Of a stretch of DNA of 14,711 bases, positions 1-8,680 are shown in pieces. Positions within the stretch are counted from its first letter, which is position 1. Each line of letters starts with the position of its first letter. A program made the translations under genes and the position numbers. Source of the stretch: Pezicula radicicola (taxonomy: Eukaryota; Ascomycota; Leotiomycetes; Helotiales; Dermateaceae); contig PDUO01000043.1 of NCBI GenBank assembly GCA_003008705.1, forward strand, positions 259,809 through 274,519. Direction: 5' to 3'. The notes under the pieces were generated by a model. The model was given only the letters and a program-made list of their open reading frames with translations. It did not search any database and had not been told where the DNA came from.

Positions 1-533
1 CTAGTCTTTATATATATTTATATTATTAATAATATAAATAAATATCTTATTCTTAAATAACCCTTCTTTAAAAAGATATAAGGATACTTAAGATAGTATA
101 AAAGAGGAAAATATAAACTTTAGTTTATCTCTAATAATAATAAAAGAAGAGTTTTAATACTAGTTTTAAATAAGAGATACTATTACTAAAATAAAGACTT
201 AGATAATTAGAATAAAGTATAAGAGAAAGAAGATATTTAATATTAAAAAGTAAAATATTCTAATATTAAACTTATTTATTATAAAAGTAAATTAATACTA
301 GATACTATATTAATCTATAAAGAGTAATATTAAAAGTAGATATAACTAGAACTATCTAATCTATTATAAATTAACTATAATATAAAAGTATAAAGTATAA
401 AATATAAGGATAGTATTAGTTATTTCTAGTAAGAGGTTAGATTCTAGCTCTAGTAGAAGACTCCCTTTCTATTAATATATATAAACTTCTTAAATCTTTA
501 AAAGATCTATTTATAATCTAGCTTAAGACTAAA

Positions 534-1217
534 ATAATAACTCTTTATTTTACTACTATCTTACTTATTATATTAGTAACTTAAATAACTATAATATTAT
601 ATATTACTTAAGTTATTATAATAGACTCTCTCTCTAGTATATTAATTACTTTAATAGTAATAAGTATATTAATAGTTACTAATAATATAGGTATTAAAAT
701 AATAATTATAATTATAAATTTATATAAGGTATAGTTATCTCTCTCTTTTAGCTTAAATATTAGCTTTCTATCCCTATTAGATAACCTATAACCTATAATA
801 ATCTCTAATTCCTCTAGTACTTAGTACCTTTATCTAACTAGATAGACTAGGAGAGTAGGTATTAGGTCTAACCTTAATCTAAATAGTAGTAAGATTAAAA
901 GAAGTTTCACTAGTCCCCTTAATATTAATATTAACTATATAGATAACTACTCTATACTTATAACCTACTCTTCTTAGAGAATTATAATTACTAGTTATAA
1001 TATTAATCTCTTTAAGTATACTATATATAAAGACTAAATTAATAGTCTAGTATATCTTAACTCTATAGTAAATCTTATAGATAAACCTATAGTATACTTT
1101 TTTATATCTTATATAGATTCTATTTATATCTTTTCTAATAATAATAAAACTAATATAAGTAATCTTAGAAGTAACTTAATCTCTTACTATATTAGTATAT
1201 TATATAAGGTACTACTA
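534..1217 (+). pseudogene. RIP-killed relic of a secreted, probably Cys-rich protein (copy 1)
   Basis: One plus-strand frame can be followed for 228 codons and aligns codon for codon, with no net indel, to 8681-9364. Codon 1 is ATA, probably a former ATG. Codons 3-16 read TLYFTTILLIILVT, a signal-peptide-like hydrophobic segment. A Thr/Ser/Ile-rich stretch follows to about codon 66, then a domain at about codons 105-228. In-frame stops are at codons 17, 26, 67, 86, 97, 104, 148 and 168, with tandem stops at 229-230. All are TAA or TAG. At codon 148 this copy has TAG where the other has CAG. Tyr codons at 135, 145, 155, 165, 174, 193, 218, 219 and 224 are shared with copy 2 and may be former Cys. 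This copy has more stops than copy 2. The family is not identified. It cannot now make a protein. The true C-terminus is uncertain, because the tandem stops could also be mutated sense codons. Confidence 0.75.
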
Positions 1218-1995
1218 TAGTAATTATAAAGGAATATAATTAACTAAATAAACTATCTATCTTAAATAATAAGATATATAGAAATATTATTACTATTAAT
1301 ATTTTAATACTTATAATTATAAGTTACTTAACTAGATAGATATTAATAGTTATAAGTATCTCTTTACTTATAGTTTAATTAGAAATATTATTAAAATAGA
1401 AAGTATATTATAATTACTTTTTATTTATATTCTATATTATATATAGTAGTAAAATAAAATTATAAAATAAAATAACTTAATTTAGATATATAAAATATAT
1501 ACTTTATCTACTTATCTATAATAATATTACTATCTTCTTTAATTATAATAGTATACTTCTATTACTCCTATAAAGTTTTCTTTATATACTCTCTTTATTA
1601 GCTTTTTATAATATTACCTCTTATATATATTAAATTAAAATAACTACCTCTATAATACTTATATAGTCTATATCTCTATAAAGAGTTATATAGTTATATT
1701 AGCTTAGTCCTAACTATAAGCTAAGATTAGTAAGAGTTTAATAGCTCTATAGTACTTATATTTCTTATAATCTAAACTTATAATACCTTAGACTAGTTAA
1801 AGGTTTTTATTATTATATTTTTTTATTTAGTACTCTAAAGTAAAGAGGAGTATTTAAGAAAAATAAAAAGTATATATAGTTATATAATAAATTATAAAGT
1901 AATTCTTAAACTAACTATATATCTAAATCCCTTAAAGCTTCTATTTTAATAGAGACTAAAAATAACTAGTACTCTAATATAACTTTATATTAGAA

Positions 1996-2140
1996 AAGCT
2001 ATATAATAAAAGATTATATATATAGGATAACCTACTAGAACTAGATACTCTAGAAATAATATCTATATAGATAATCTATAATTTAATCTATAATATAGAC
2101 TCTATAAATAACCCTCTAGAAAATAATTATAAATTTTATA
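1996..2140 (+). repeat. Dispersed repeat, copy A
   Basis: This stretch aligns by eye in the same orientation with 12951-13100. Shared anchors include AAGCTATATA, a TATCTATATAGATAA core, TCTATAATATA, and a closing ATAAATAAC followed by AATAATTATA, with small gaps. Similarity beyond about 145 bp is not convincing, although RIP may hide a longer element. It carries no readable coding frame, so it is probably a fragment of a transposable element or a non-coding duplicate. Confidence 0.5.
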
Positions 2141-4084
2141 TATTACTAATATAAACTATATTTAGATATACTCTATCTCCTTAAGTTTAATATATCTATA
2201 ATTACTTATAAGTAGTAAGTAGTTATTATTAAACTTATCTTTATTATCTATTCTTACTCTTACCTTATAAGTTTTAAAGTTTTATTATAAACTAATCTAC
2301 TAAGTCCTCTACTCTAGCTAACTTAGATTTAAGCTTTTATATTAGCTCCTACTCTATCTAATAATATACTCTATCTTAAATAATTTTCTAGTCTATATAT
2401 AGATTTTCTAAAGGTTATTAGGATTAGTATAATATAGTAAGTATAAGTTTTTAAAGAAGAAAAGAAACTAAATAAGTAATTTATAAAGTTACTTTTAAAA
2501 GATATAATAAAGTAATATTCTTTACTTATTATAACTAATTTAAAATTATTACTTTAAAGTAATATAAGGGTTCTATATTATAGAAAATAAAGTATTAGAA
2601 ATAGCTTTTATACTAAGATCCTATTATTACTTTAAAATAATAAAAATTCTATTATAAAATATATATAAAGAGTAGTTACTTAATATAAGTTTTTATTACT
2701 AGAAAAATACTAAGGAAAAGAGTAATAATACCTCTAAGAGCTCCTATACCTCTAGGAAGTATATTACTAAAGGATTTAGTTTCTCTATTATAAAATCTAT
2801 CTATATTATAGTCTAGATTCTATATTATTCTTAGTATATATTACCTTATAATATCTAATCTAGAGGAGTATACTACTACTATATTATTATTTTAGTTTTT
2901 ACTTCTTACTAGGTTTCTTCTACTTCTTAGAAGTTTTATATCTAAGCCCCTCTTCTCTCAAGACGAAATTAAGGGTAGTATAGACTTAGTAGTAAAAGAT
3001 ATATCTATAGTATATATTAGAGTAATTTCTTTCTTTATTAGAGTCTTAGGAATTTATTAAGTTTAGTAGCTTTAGAATTAATATAAATAGTTTATATTAT
3101 ATTAAGTTTTCTTATAAGTTAACTTCTATAAATAAACTTCTAAAACTAATTAGTTTTAAATAAACCTAAGATTCTTAACTTACTTCTTAGAATATTAATA
3201 ATAATTATAAATATTTATACTACTTAATCTAGAATATAGTCTCTTATAGCTACTACTACTAGAATTATAATAATACTTTATACTTTAGTTTTTAATAAAT
3301 TATATTTATTTCTATTAGTTAGAGAGTAATTAATAATATATAATATTATAAATAAGTCTTAAAGAATATTTTATTTAAAAGTAAAGTTTTATATTATTTA
3401 TAGAAGTCTAGATAAATAGATTAGAATTTAATAATATAGAATAAATAATCTTTTATTAAAGTATTAAATATTAGATATTCTATTATATTATTTTATTAAT
3501 ATAAAGTTAAATAATAAGTTAAGTTAAATAGAAATATTATTTTAATAATAGAAATATTTATATAACTTACTACTCTTATTTACTAAGATAACTTTATTAT
3601 TATTTAAAAGATAATTCCTTTAAAAGTTAATAAGCTTAAAATAAAGATTCTTATTAACTAATATCTATCTCTATATCCTAAGATATACCCTATAATAAGA
3701 TAAACTATTAGTACTTTATATTTAATTAATTCTAAATTTATAAATATAAAGAAAATTCTTATAATTTAGTATTAGTTATATTATATAACTACTTCTAAAT
3801 AGTCTAAGTCCTGTTTATTCTAAAAATTACAATCGCGTCGTCGTTGTCACGCCTGATTACAGAGGGCATCAATTCGGAGTAAAATAGGACTCCTGACCTA
3901 CAGTACCACCATAAGCTCTTTGCGTCTTTTAAGTTTATAATATAGTTTAATTTAGGTTTCCAAGCCTTACTACAATGCTAAAAAATCATTATCAGCCTTG
4001 TGGCGACCGGAGAGTGCTCTGTTATACGAAATCACTACATGGGTTGGTACCTCCAATTAAACAATCAAGGGTCCCTGGTTATAG

Positions 4085-4110
4085 TTACGGTAATTACTTA
4101 CGGTAATTAC
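4085..4110 (+). repeat. 13-bp tandem duplication
   Basis: The unit TTACGGTAATTAC occurs at 4085-4097 and again, perfectly, at 4098-4110. Each unit ends in the palindrome GTAATTAC. It lies just before the 12-bp tandem repeat at 4128. Paired short repeats like these often mark the subterminal part of a fungal transposon or minisatellite, but no element end was established here. Confidence 0.8.
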
Positions 4111-4127
4111 AGCGCGAAATTAAGGCT

Positions 4128-4163
4128 GTGGCTGAGCGTGTGGCTGAACGTGTAGCTGAGTTT
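4128..4163 (+). repeat. 12-bp tandem repeat, three units
   Basis: Three adjacent 12-bp units start at 4128, 4140 and 4152. Unit 1 is GTGGCTGAGCGT. Unit 2 differs by one G-to-A change. Unit 3 differs by one G-to-A and two further changes towards T. Because 12 is a multiple of three, all frames stay open, giving SATR repeats on the minus strand and AERV repeats on the plus strand. The open frames across 4094-4279 are best explained by this periodicity and not by a gene. Confidence 0.85.
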
Positions 4164-4277
4164 GGCGGATTGCTACCGAAAAATTCCGTTTTCCTGATAC
4201 TCCTAGTTTCAACGCGGCTGATTTCTCTTTTAGCTGACTTCTCTTCGTTGACTTCCTTTATCGCCGCCGCCGCTACC

Positions 4278-4793
4278 ATGAATTCCTACATTGCTTCCTT
4301 CGACGAGATACCATTAGTCTCCAGTGGTAATGACTGTGAATACGGCGGTGTATACAACGACGATACTCGATAATATAAGACAATGGAGAGAGTAACCACT
4401 AGAATATATGACAAGGTATAATAGTAGAGATAATGATAGTGAGTACAATAGCGAGCAACACGATTACGGCAATAGTTATTACAGGGTATATCAAGCATGA
4501 GTATAATAAGTACGGCAGAGGGACACCAAAGGCTGGCCTCTATTTCTATTTTGCCTGTCTATACGACTATTATAATTACTGTGCCACAAGGGCTACTATA
4601 CAACAACAGGGCGCGAAGCCAGTACGAGCCTGCCTTAAACCGATCCAAGCTGAGGATTAGTCCATTGATTCTCTATCCCTTGTATAATAATCTTATCTTC
4701 TGTATCCTCCGCTACTATATCTACGCCATTAGGGCTCTCAATAGATCTGGAATAATCTTATCTTCCCCAACGGGTGTTCTACCTTACTTATAA
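4278..4793 (+). pseudogene. Possible small two-exon gene, unrecognised and broken
   Basis: An ATG at 4278 lies in an excellent fungal start context (CGCCGCTACCATG) after a pyrimidine-rich stretch that could be a 5' leader. The frame opens MNSYIASFDEIPLV and meets TAA at 4371-4373 after 31 codons. That TAA would be CAA before a single CpA-to-TpA change. Reading past it, a candidate intron at 4416-4484 (69 nt, GTATAA to TTACAG) joins in phase to a 102-codon open stretch that stops at 4791-4793. The intron has no convincing branch point. The exon-2 product is rich in Ile, Leu and Tyr and matches nothing I know. The frame could be chance, and the ATG could belong to a short 31-codon ORF. It converges on the minus-strand frame at 4788-5162 with a few bases of overlap. 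Confidence 0.2.
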
Positions 4794-5162
4794 CTTCCTC
4801 TTACCCCTGATCTCACCAACTTTATAAAATCCAACTACGAACCAACGATACTCTCTCATCCAGCCAGAACCATTCAATACAGTAGGTATACTATTCTTCA
4901 CAACAGCCTCATATACCCTACCTTCTAAAGTAGCCTCGGTCTTAGGTGCTCCCCCTATAGCTGCTTGTCCATGAATATTATATCTAGCTGATGATACACT
5001 TGTGCTACGGACATCGGACGGTGGGATTGGCAGGGTAGAGGAACTGCGAGATAAAATTCGACGCTGTATTGGATAGCTGATCCGAGAGATGAATACTCCT
5101 AGTAATAAATAGGACTTGGCTGTGAATAACGAGAGATGTATAGAAATCGGTGTAGACGACAT
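4788..5162 (-). CDS. Hypothetical protein, 124 aa
   Basis: This is an uninterrupted minus-strand frame of 124 codons. It starts at ATG 5160-5162, preceded on the coding strand by TTATAATAAA, so A is at -3. AT-rich TATA-like words lie roughly 50-70 bp upstream. Residues 10-25 (LSLFTAKSYLLLGVFI) are hydrophobic and could be a signal anchor. The middle is rich in Ser, Pro and Arg. The C-terminal part (WMREYRWFVVGFYKVG and a basic GKRKL end) has protein-like composition. I recognise no domain. No in-frame RIP stop is present, unlike every other gene remnant in the window. It may be a genuine orphan gene, a 3' exon of something larger, or a chance frame in the less AT-rich island. Confidence 0.35.
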   Translation of the reverse strand: MSSTPISIHLSLFTAKSYLLLGVFISRISYPIQRRILSRSSSTLPIPPSDVRSTSVSSARYNIHGQAAIGGAPKTEATLEGRVYEAVVKNSIPTVLNGSGWMREYRWFVVGFYKVGEIRGKRKL

Positions 5163-5792
5163 TTTATTATAAGCCTTTAGTGAGATTATGAGGAAGAGTG
5201 AAATTACCAGGATATAAAGTCTATTATATCGAGTTTATAGTTTCGTTTTAGTATAGGTTTCTGGGGCTGTTCGATATATTCTTTCCTTTTTGGTGAACAA
5301 TTATATATTTTTCTCTTCTTCGTGGATAAGACATTGCTATATAATTTGGGGCCGTCTCAATATCCTATGCTATCTATTAATGTTACTTTCTTATATTTTT
5401 ATATCTATACGTTACCTTACTATATATTACTAAATCCTTCTCTTATACTTGAAGTATTATATATTTATTGAGTTCTGGATCCGAAGGCCTAGATATATTA
5501 AAGCTTAGATAAATTCAAACAGTGTAATATAATATAGTTGAATATCAAATAAGAAGAATTATAAATTTAAAATACAATTCCAGGTTTTATTCTTGTTGTT
5601 GCTTATGAGATTATAACCCTAACTCCCTGTATAGGATTACAACGCGAGATTTATAAATACTAGTAAGTTTTATATCTAACTCTTCTCTATTTAATGTCCT
5701 GCTCGATTTCTTATTAAGCTAGATCCTAGACAAAACCTCAGTACCCTAAACTAGTGATATCACTCACCACCAACTATATAAACGTTTACTTA
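5163..5792. other. Intergenic stretch, no gene seen
   Basis: This is moderately AT-rich sequence with a mix of normal words and RIP-like words. The first 100 bp is the presumed upstream region of the minus-strand frame at 4788-5162. I can support no ORF, tRNA or repeat pair here. A single AACCCTAAC motif near 5616 resembles one telomere unit but is not repeated. Confidence 0.6.
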
Positions 5793-6254
5793 TTACCCAG
5801 CTATAATAGATGGATCGCCATCCACCTATAAAAAATTTGCCTTCTAACTCTTAATCTTCTACAGCTCGCTAACCTTAACTATATCGTATAAATACAAACC
5901 CCCAGAAGTGAACTTATTCGGGCCAGGCTCAAATCCCTTCCCAGGACGAACATACTACGCCCACGCCGAGCAGGACGCCTTAGCCGTCGTGGGGTTCTCG
6001 ACAGAGATACGCATGTTAGAGAGGAAGTGAGTGGTGTCGAGCTTGGAGACGCGGTCGAACACGACGGCTTTGAATTCCAGGATACTGTTGGTAGATGAGC
6101 CGACCATCTTGACTACGACGTCCTCAGTGAGAGCTGATAGGAGGAGGGCCTCGTCGGCATAGTCGAAGGCGAGGACGGCGCGGTAGAGCACGTCGGTGAT
6201 GGCTTCGCGGTCGGTGAGGGCTCCGGTGAGATTAGCGGGGAGTATAAAGGCCAT
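5793..6254 (-). pseudogene. SnoaL-like (NTF2-fold) protein, broken by four RIP stops
   Basis: The frame runs from ATG 6252-6254 to TAA 5793-5795, 153 residues, close to the usual length of small fungal SnoaL-like proteins. Residues 1-99 are open: TDREAITDVLYRAVLAFD (14-31), a TED motif (43-45) and the family-typical KLDTTHF block (71-77). Beyond the first stop the family pattern continues in the same frame: RPGKGFEP (103-110), GGLYLYDIVK (118-127) and VDGDPS (144-149). In-frame TAG codons are at residues 100 (5955-5957), 132 (5859-5861), 137 (5844-5846) and 143 (5826-5828). The family expects Gln at the first and Trp at the other three. CAG to TAG and TGG to TAG are each single CpA-to-TpA changes on one strand or the other. 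SnoaL-like folds act as small cyclases, isomerases or hydrolases; the substrate here is unknown. An expressed product would stop at 99 residues and lose half of the fold. Confidence 0.9.
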
Positions 6255-6660
6255 TGTGAAGATTGGATATACACGGTGGAAGAGCGAGTGAACCTAAGTT
6301 TAAGAGGCTATAGAATTGATAGTTTATTATATATTTTAGTATTTTCTTGGCTATTAGTAAAAAGATATTACCCACTAACTTTATACTACTTATTCTATAT
6401 ACCTATTAGAGATATACAAAGGAAGCCCGTTAATACCTATTTCCGTAACAGGTATAGTAGTATAGAGACCTATAATCTCCTCGATATACTACTTCCGGTT
6501 TACTAGTCTTATCTCTGATTACGAAGGCCGAGGCATTTAAAATTCATAGCTAACTCCTGGCGCCTAAGGCTTTAATTATACAGTGATATTTAATTAGGCT
6601 AATTTAGGCCAATGCTCGCTAATTAGTACTAAACCCTGAAGTTAAAATATATAGTATTTT
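6255..6660. other. Upstream region of the SnoaL pseudogene and boundary to the right AT block
   Basis: Normal composition falls off within about 40 bp upstream of the pseudogene start. An open stretch on the plus strand at 6276-6506 has no ATG (it begins GTG), so I do not call it a gene. At 6555-6640 there is a patch with a GGCGCC palindrome and repeated GCCTAA/TTAGGC words. It could be a decayed element end, but I could not close a repeat pair. From about 6640 on the sequence is AT-rich with few CA or TG. Confidence 0.5.
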
Positions 6661-7016
6661 GTATTACTCTCCTTATATAGCGAAACTCCCGGACTTCTTG
6701 ATTTTCTTTTCTAAGTATCTTTAAAAGTTAGGATTATATTCTTTTCTTATAGAACCTTTCTCTAAGTACTCTAAAATACTAAGAAACTCTAATAGTTATA
6801 ATTAAGTAGAGGGAGATAACTAGAGTAGTAATTAATAGTATTAATGAAATAATTAATAGTATAATTAACTATAGTCTTTTTCTTATTACTAAGGGGTCTC
6901 CTTAGGGATAAATAATTAAAGAAAGTAAAATATTAATAATAACTTTATAAACTTACTAAGAAAATATTTATAATTCTAAAACTATAAATTCATCTCGTGA
7001 TATAGTATATCTTAGA

Positions 7017-7073
7017 ATATAGGGATAGATATTAGGATATTTATAGATATTATAGTAATATCTATCCTTATAT
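7017..7073. repeat. Imperfect inverted repeat (hairpin)
   Basis: The arm ATATAGGGATAGATATTA at 7017-7034 is complementary to 7056-7073 at 17 of 18 positions, across a 21-nt spacer. Weaker pairing continues outwards (TTAG against CTAG). It could be a decayed MITE core or a hairpin near the 3' side of the minus-strand relic at 7213-8193. The low complexity of RIP DNA makes such arms easier to find by chance. Confidence 0.45.
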
Positions 7074-7212
7074 ACTAGAAAACCTTATATCCTAGAAAAG
7101 ATATATAGTTTTAATATCTTAAATCTCTACTATATAAATATATAAAGTTATAATTAGTTTAACTTATCTTATAGAACTAAAATTCTTAATATATAAAAGT
7201 TAATTTTAAATT

Positions 7213-8193
7213 ATAATTTATCTTTTCTACTCCTTTCCCCTTTAATAAAGTAATTTACTAGTCTTATAAACTTTCCTAAGGCTAGTTAACCTAGTATCTC
7301 TAAAGAGTCTTATTATACTTATCTATATTATTACTCTTATACTCCTATCCTATATACTATTATAGTTTTAATTTATTATTTTTATCTTTATACTTTACTC
7401 TAAGATTTATTCTACTAAATAGTTCTTTAAGAATTATTTACTAAGAGAACCCTTTTCTAGTAAATAGATTAGAAGTATATATAAGTTTAATTAGTAGTTC
7501 TATTAGATACTTTTCTAGTTATTATATTATAATACTATAAATTTTCAATATATAATATATCTTATTATAATAAGAAGTATATCTTCCTATACTAATAATA
7601 TCTTTAGACTTAATAATCTATAACTTTTTTCTATTATTTTCTTAATATAAATAAGCTAAGTATAAACTATTATCTTCGAGGGAGAATAGTCTCTCAGGGT
7701 TATTTACTATTATACTATTATAGTTTAGATTCTAAAGTTCATTAATAGTTAGTCTAATAGTATATCTTATACTATAGATAATAGTAACTTCATTAGGTAG
7801 TTTATCTAGGTTTATAGGTGAAATAGGTTTTTTTAAAGATTCTAGAAACAACGAAGTAATTTCATTACTTAGAGACTAAAATTCTCTATAAACAAGAACT
7901 AAGTATATTTCTTCTAGTTTCTTTTATAAGGTCTCTTCCGGATTAGAGTTATAAATATAATATAAGCTACTCCCGAGTAGTATATATAGTTATCTTCGAT
8001 GAGATATAGTTATAAGAAAGTTATACTTATTGAAAATTATATCCTAGACTTTACTATACTTAATATTAGCTTCCGGGAGTTTTATTCTTCCGAGGGATAG
8101 TTTCTATAGTAATAATTCTAGACGAAGAGTAAAGATCTTAAGCTATAATTCAAGAGGAAGTAGTTATACTATAGTACTATTATTATTTATTAT
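7213..8193 (-). pseudogene. RIP-degraded relic gene, product unknown
   Basis: One minus-strand frame holds phase for 327 codons. It begins at ATA ATA (8188-8193), either of which could be a former ATG, followed by an Asn-rich start and a LLPLEL segment. A good part of the in-frame stops lie in the first 250 codons, and all are TAA or TAG, never TGA, as expected from mutated CAA, CAG or TGG. The longest open run is 47 codons (7735-7875). It contains PISPINLDKLPNEVT and is directly followed past a TAG by further protein-like sequence (NNPERLFSLEDNSLYLAYLY). Charged and hydrophobic residues alternate as in a helical soluble protein. I see no known domain; LPLEL-type wording near the N-terminus recalls the start of an F-box but is too short to rely on. 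Stops become dense below 7440 and the 3' end is not fixed. It is divergent from the relic at 8681. Confidence 0.5.
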
Positions 8194-8315
8194 TTAGTAA
8201 CTAAACGGATATTTAAATAATTTCTTATAGATATAATTATTATAAAAGACTTCCCCTTTTTATAATTAAAGTATCTAAGCTAAAATAGAAGCTTGAACTA
8301 ATAGAGTTAAGGCTT

Positions 8316-8339
8316 ATTACTACTATATATAGTAGTAAT
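8316..8339. repeat. 24-bp perfect palindrome between divergent relic genes
   Basis: ATTACTACTATA is followed directly by its reverse complement, with no spacer. It lies in the roughly 490-bp gap between the divergent relic genes at 7213-8193 and 8681-9364, where a shared promoter would have been. It may be a former dimer-binding operator or only a product of the TA-rich composition left by RIP. Confidence 0.4.
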
Positions 8340-8680
8340 TATTTATAAACCCTCTATTCCTTTCTAGAATTAGCTCCGCTCTATGATAATACTAGTATCT
8401 TAGAGTATAATAGGGCAAGGGTATATAGCTATAAGTATTAGGAAGTAGAGTCTACTTAAAAAGTTATTTATAAAATTAATAATACTTAATTTACCTTTAA
8501 TTATATTACTTATTTTAAGGTAAGGTAACTGTCCGTTTATAAGATATAGTTAAATACTATACTTATAACTTAAATTAGCTCTATATTGAATAATAGAGGC
8601 CTTAAGATAGACTAGGCTATACTAAACTATATAATCTTCTTACTAGTAGAAAGAGTAATTCTAATCTACTTAAGGATAAA

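Larger units (their letters stand above)
1..3808. repeat. RIP-saturated AT-rich block (left)
   Basis: The block is extremely AT-rich. CA and TG are virtually absent: the first CA is at 908-909 and I saw no TG or CG before it. The remaining C sits almost only before T or C, and the remaining G almost only after A or G. TAG, CTA and TATA words dominate. This is the known signature of repeat-induced point mutation in ascomycetes. The block contains one decodable relic gene (534-1217) and one half of a dispersed repeat (1996-2140). In the rest (1-530, 1240-1990 and 2145-3808) I can support no gene or RNA. The right edge is fairly abrupt at about 3808-3835, where CA, TG and CG reappear. Confidence 0.9.
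3809..6290. other. Non-saturated island between two RIP blocks
   Basis: CA, TG and CG occur at ordinary frequency over most of this stretch, which sets it apart from both flanks. Composition is uneven. The best preserved parts are 3960-5160 and 5930-6254, while 5280-5930 is AT-rich with clear C-to-T and G-to-A decay. The stretch 3809-4084 holds no gene that I can support. It contains a short AT-rich patch at about 3928-3955. Confidence 0.7.

Noticed and set aside
1..3808. AT-rich block as mitochondrial DNA or a centromere
   Set aside because: Near-total loss of CA and TG with retained CT/CC and AG/GG contexts fits RIP, and relic nuclear-type genes are readable. A centromere cannot be excluded, but nothing in the sequence shows one.
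4094..4279. Minus-strand frame of 61 codons with SATR repeats
   Set aside because: Openness follows from the 12-bp tandem repeat, and the frame overlaps the better plus-strand start at 4278.
4286..4498. Minus-strand frame of 70 codons rich in Tyr and Leu
   Set aside because: It is a shadow of the plus-strand candidate at 4278-4793, with low-complexity composition and no motif.
5610..5630. AACCCTAAC motif resembling a telomeric repeat
   Set aside because: Only one unit is present; a telomeric tract would need several in tandem.
6276..6506. Open plus-strand frame of 76 codons upstream of the SnoaL pseudogene
   Set aside because: It starts with GTG, has no ATG, lies in the AT-rich boundary and shows no recognisable protein features.
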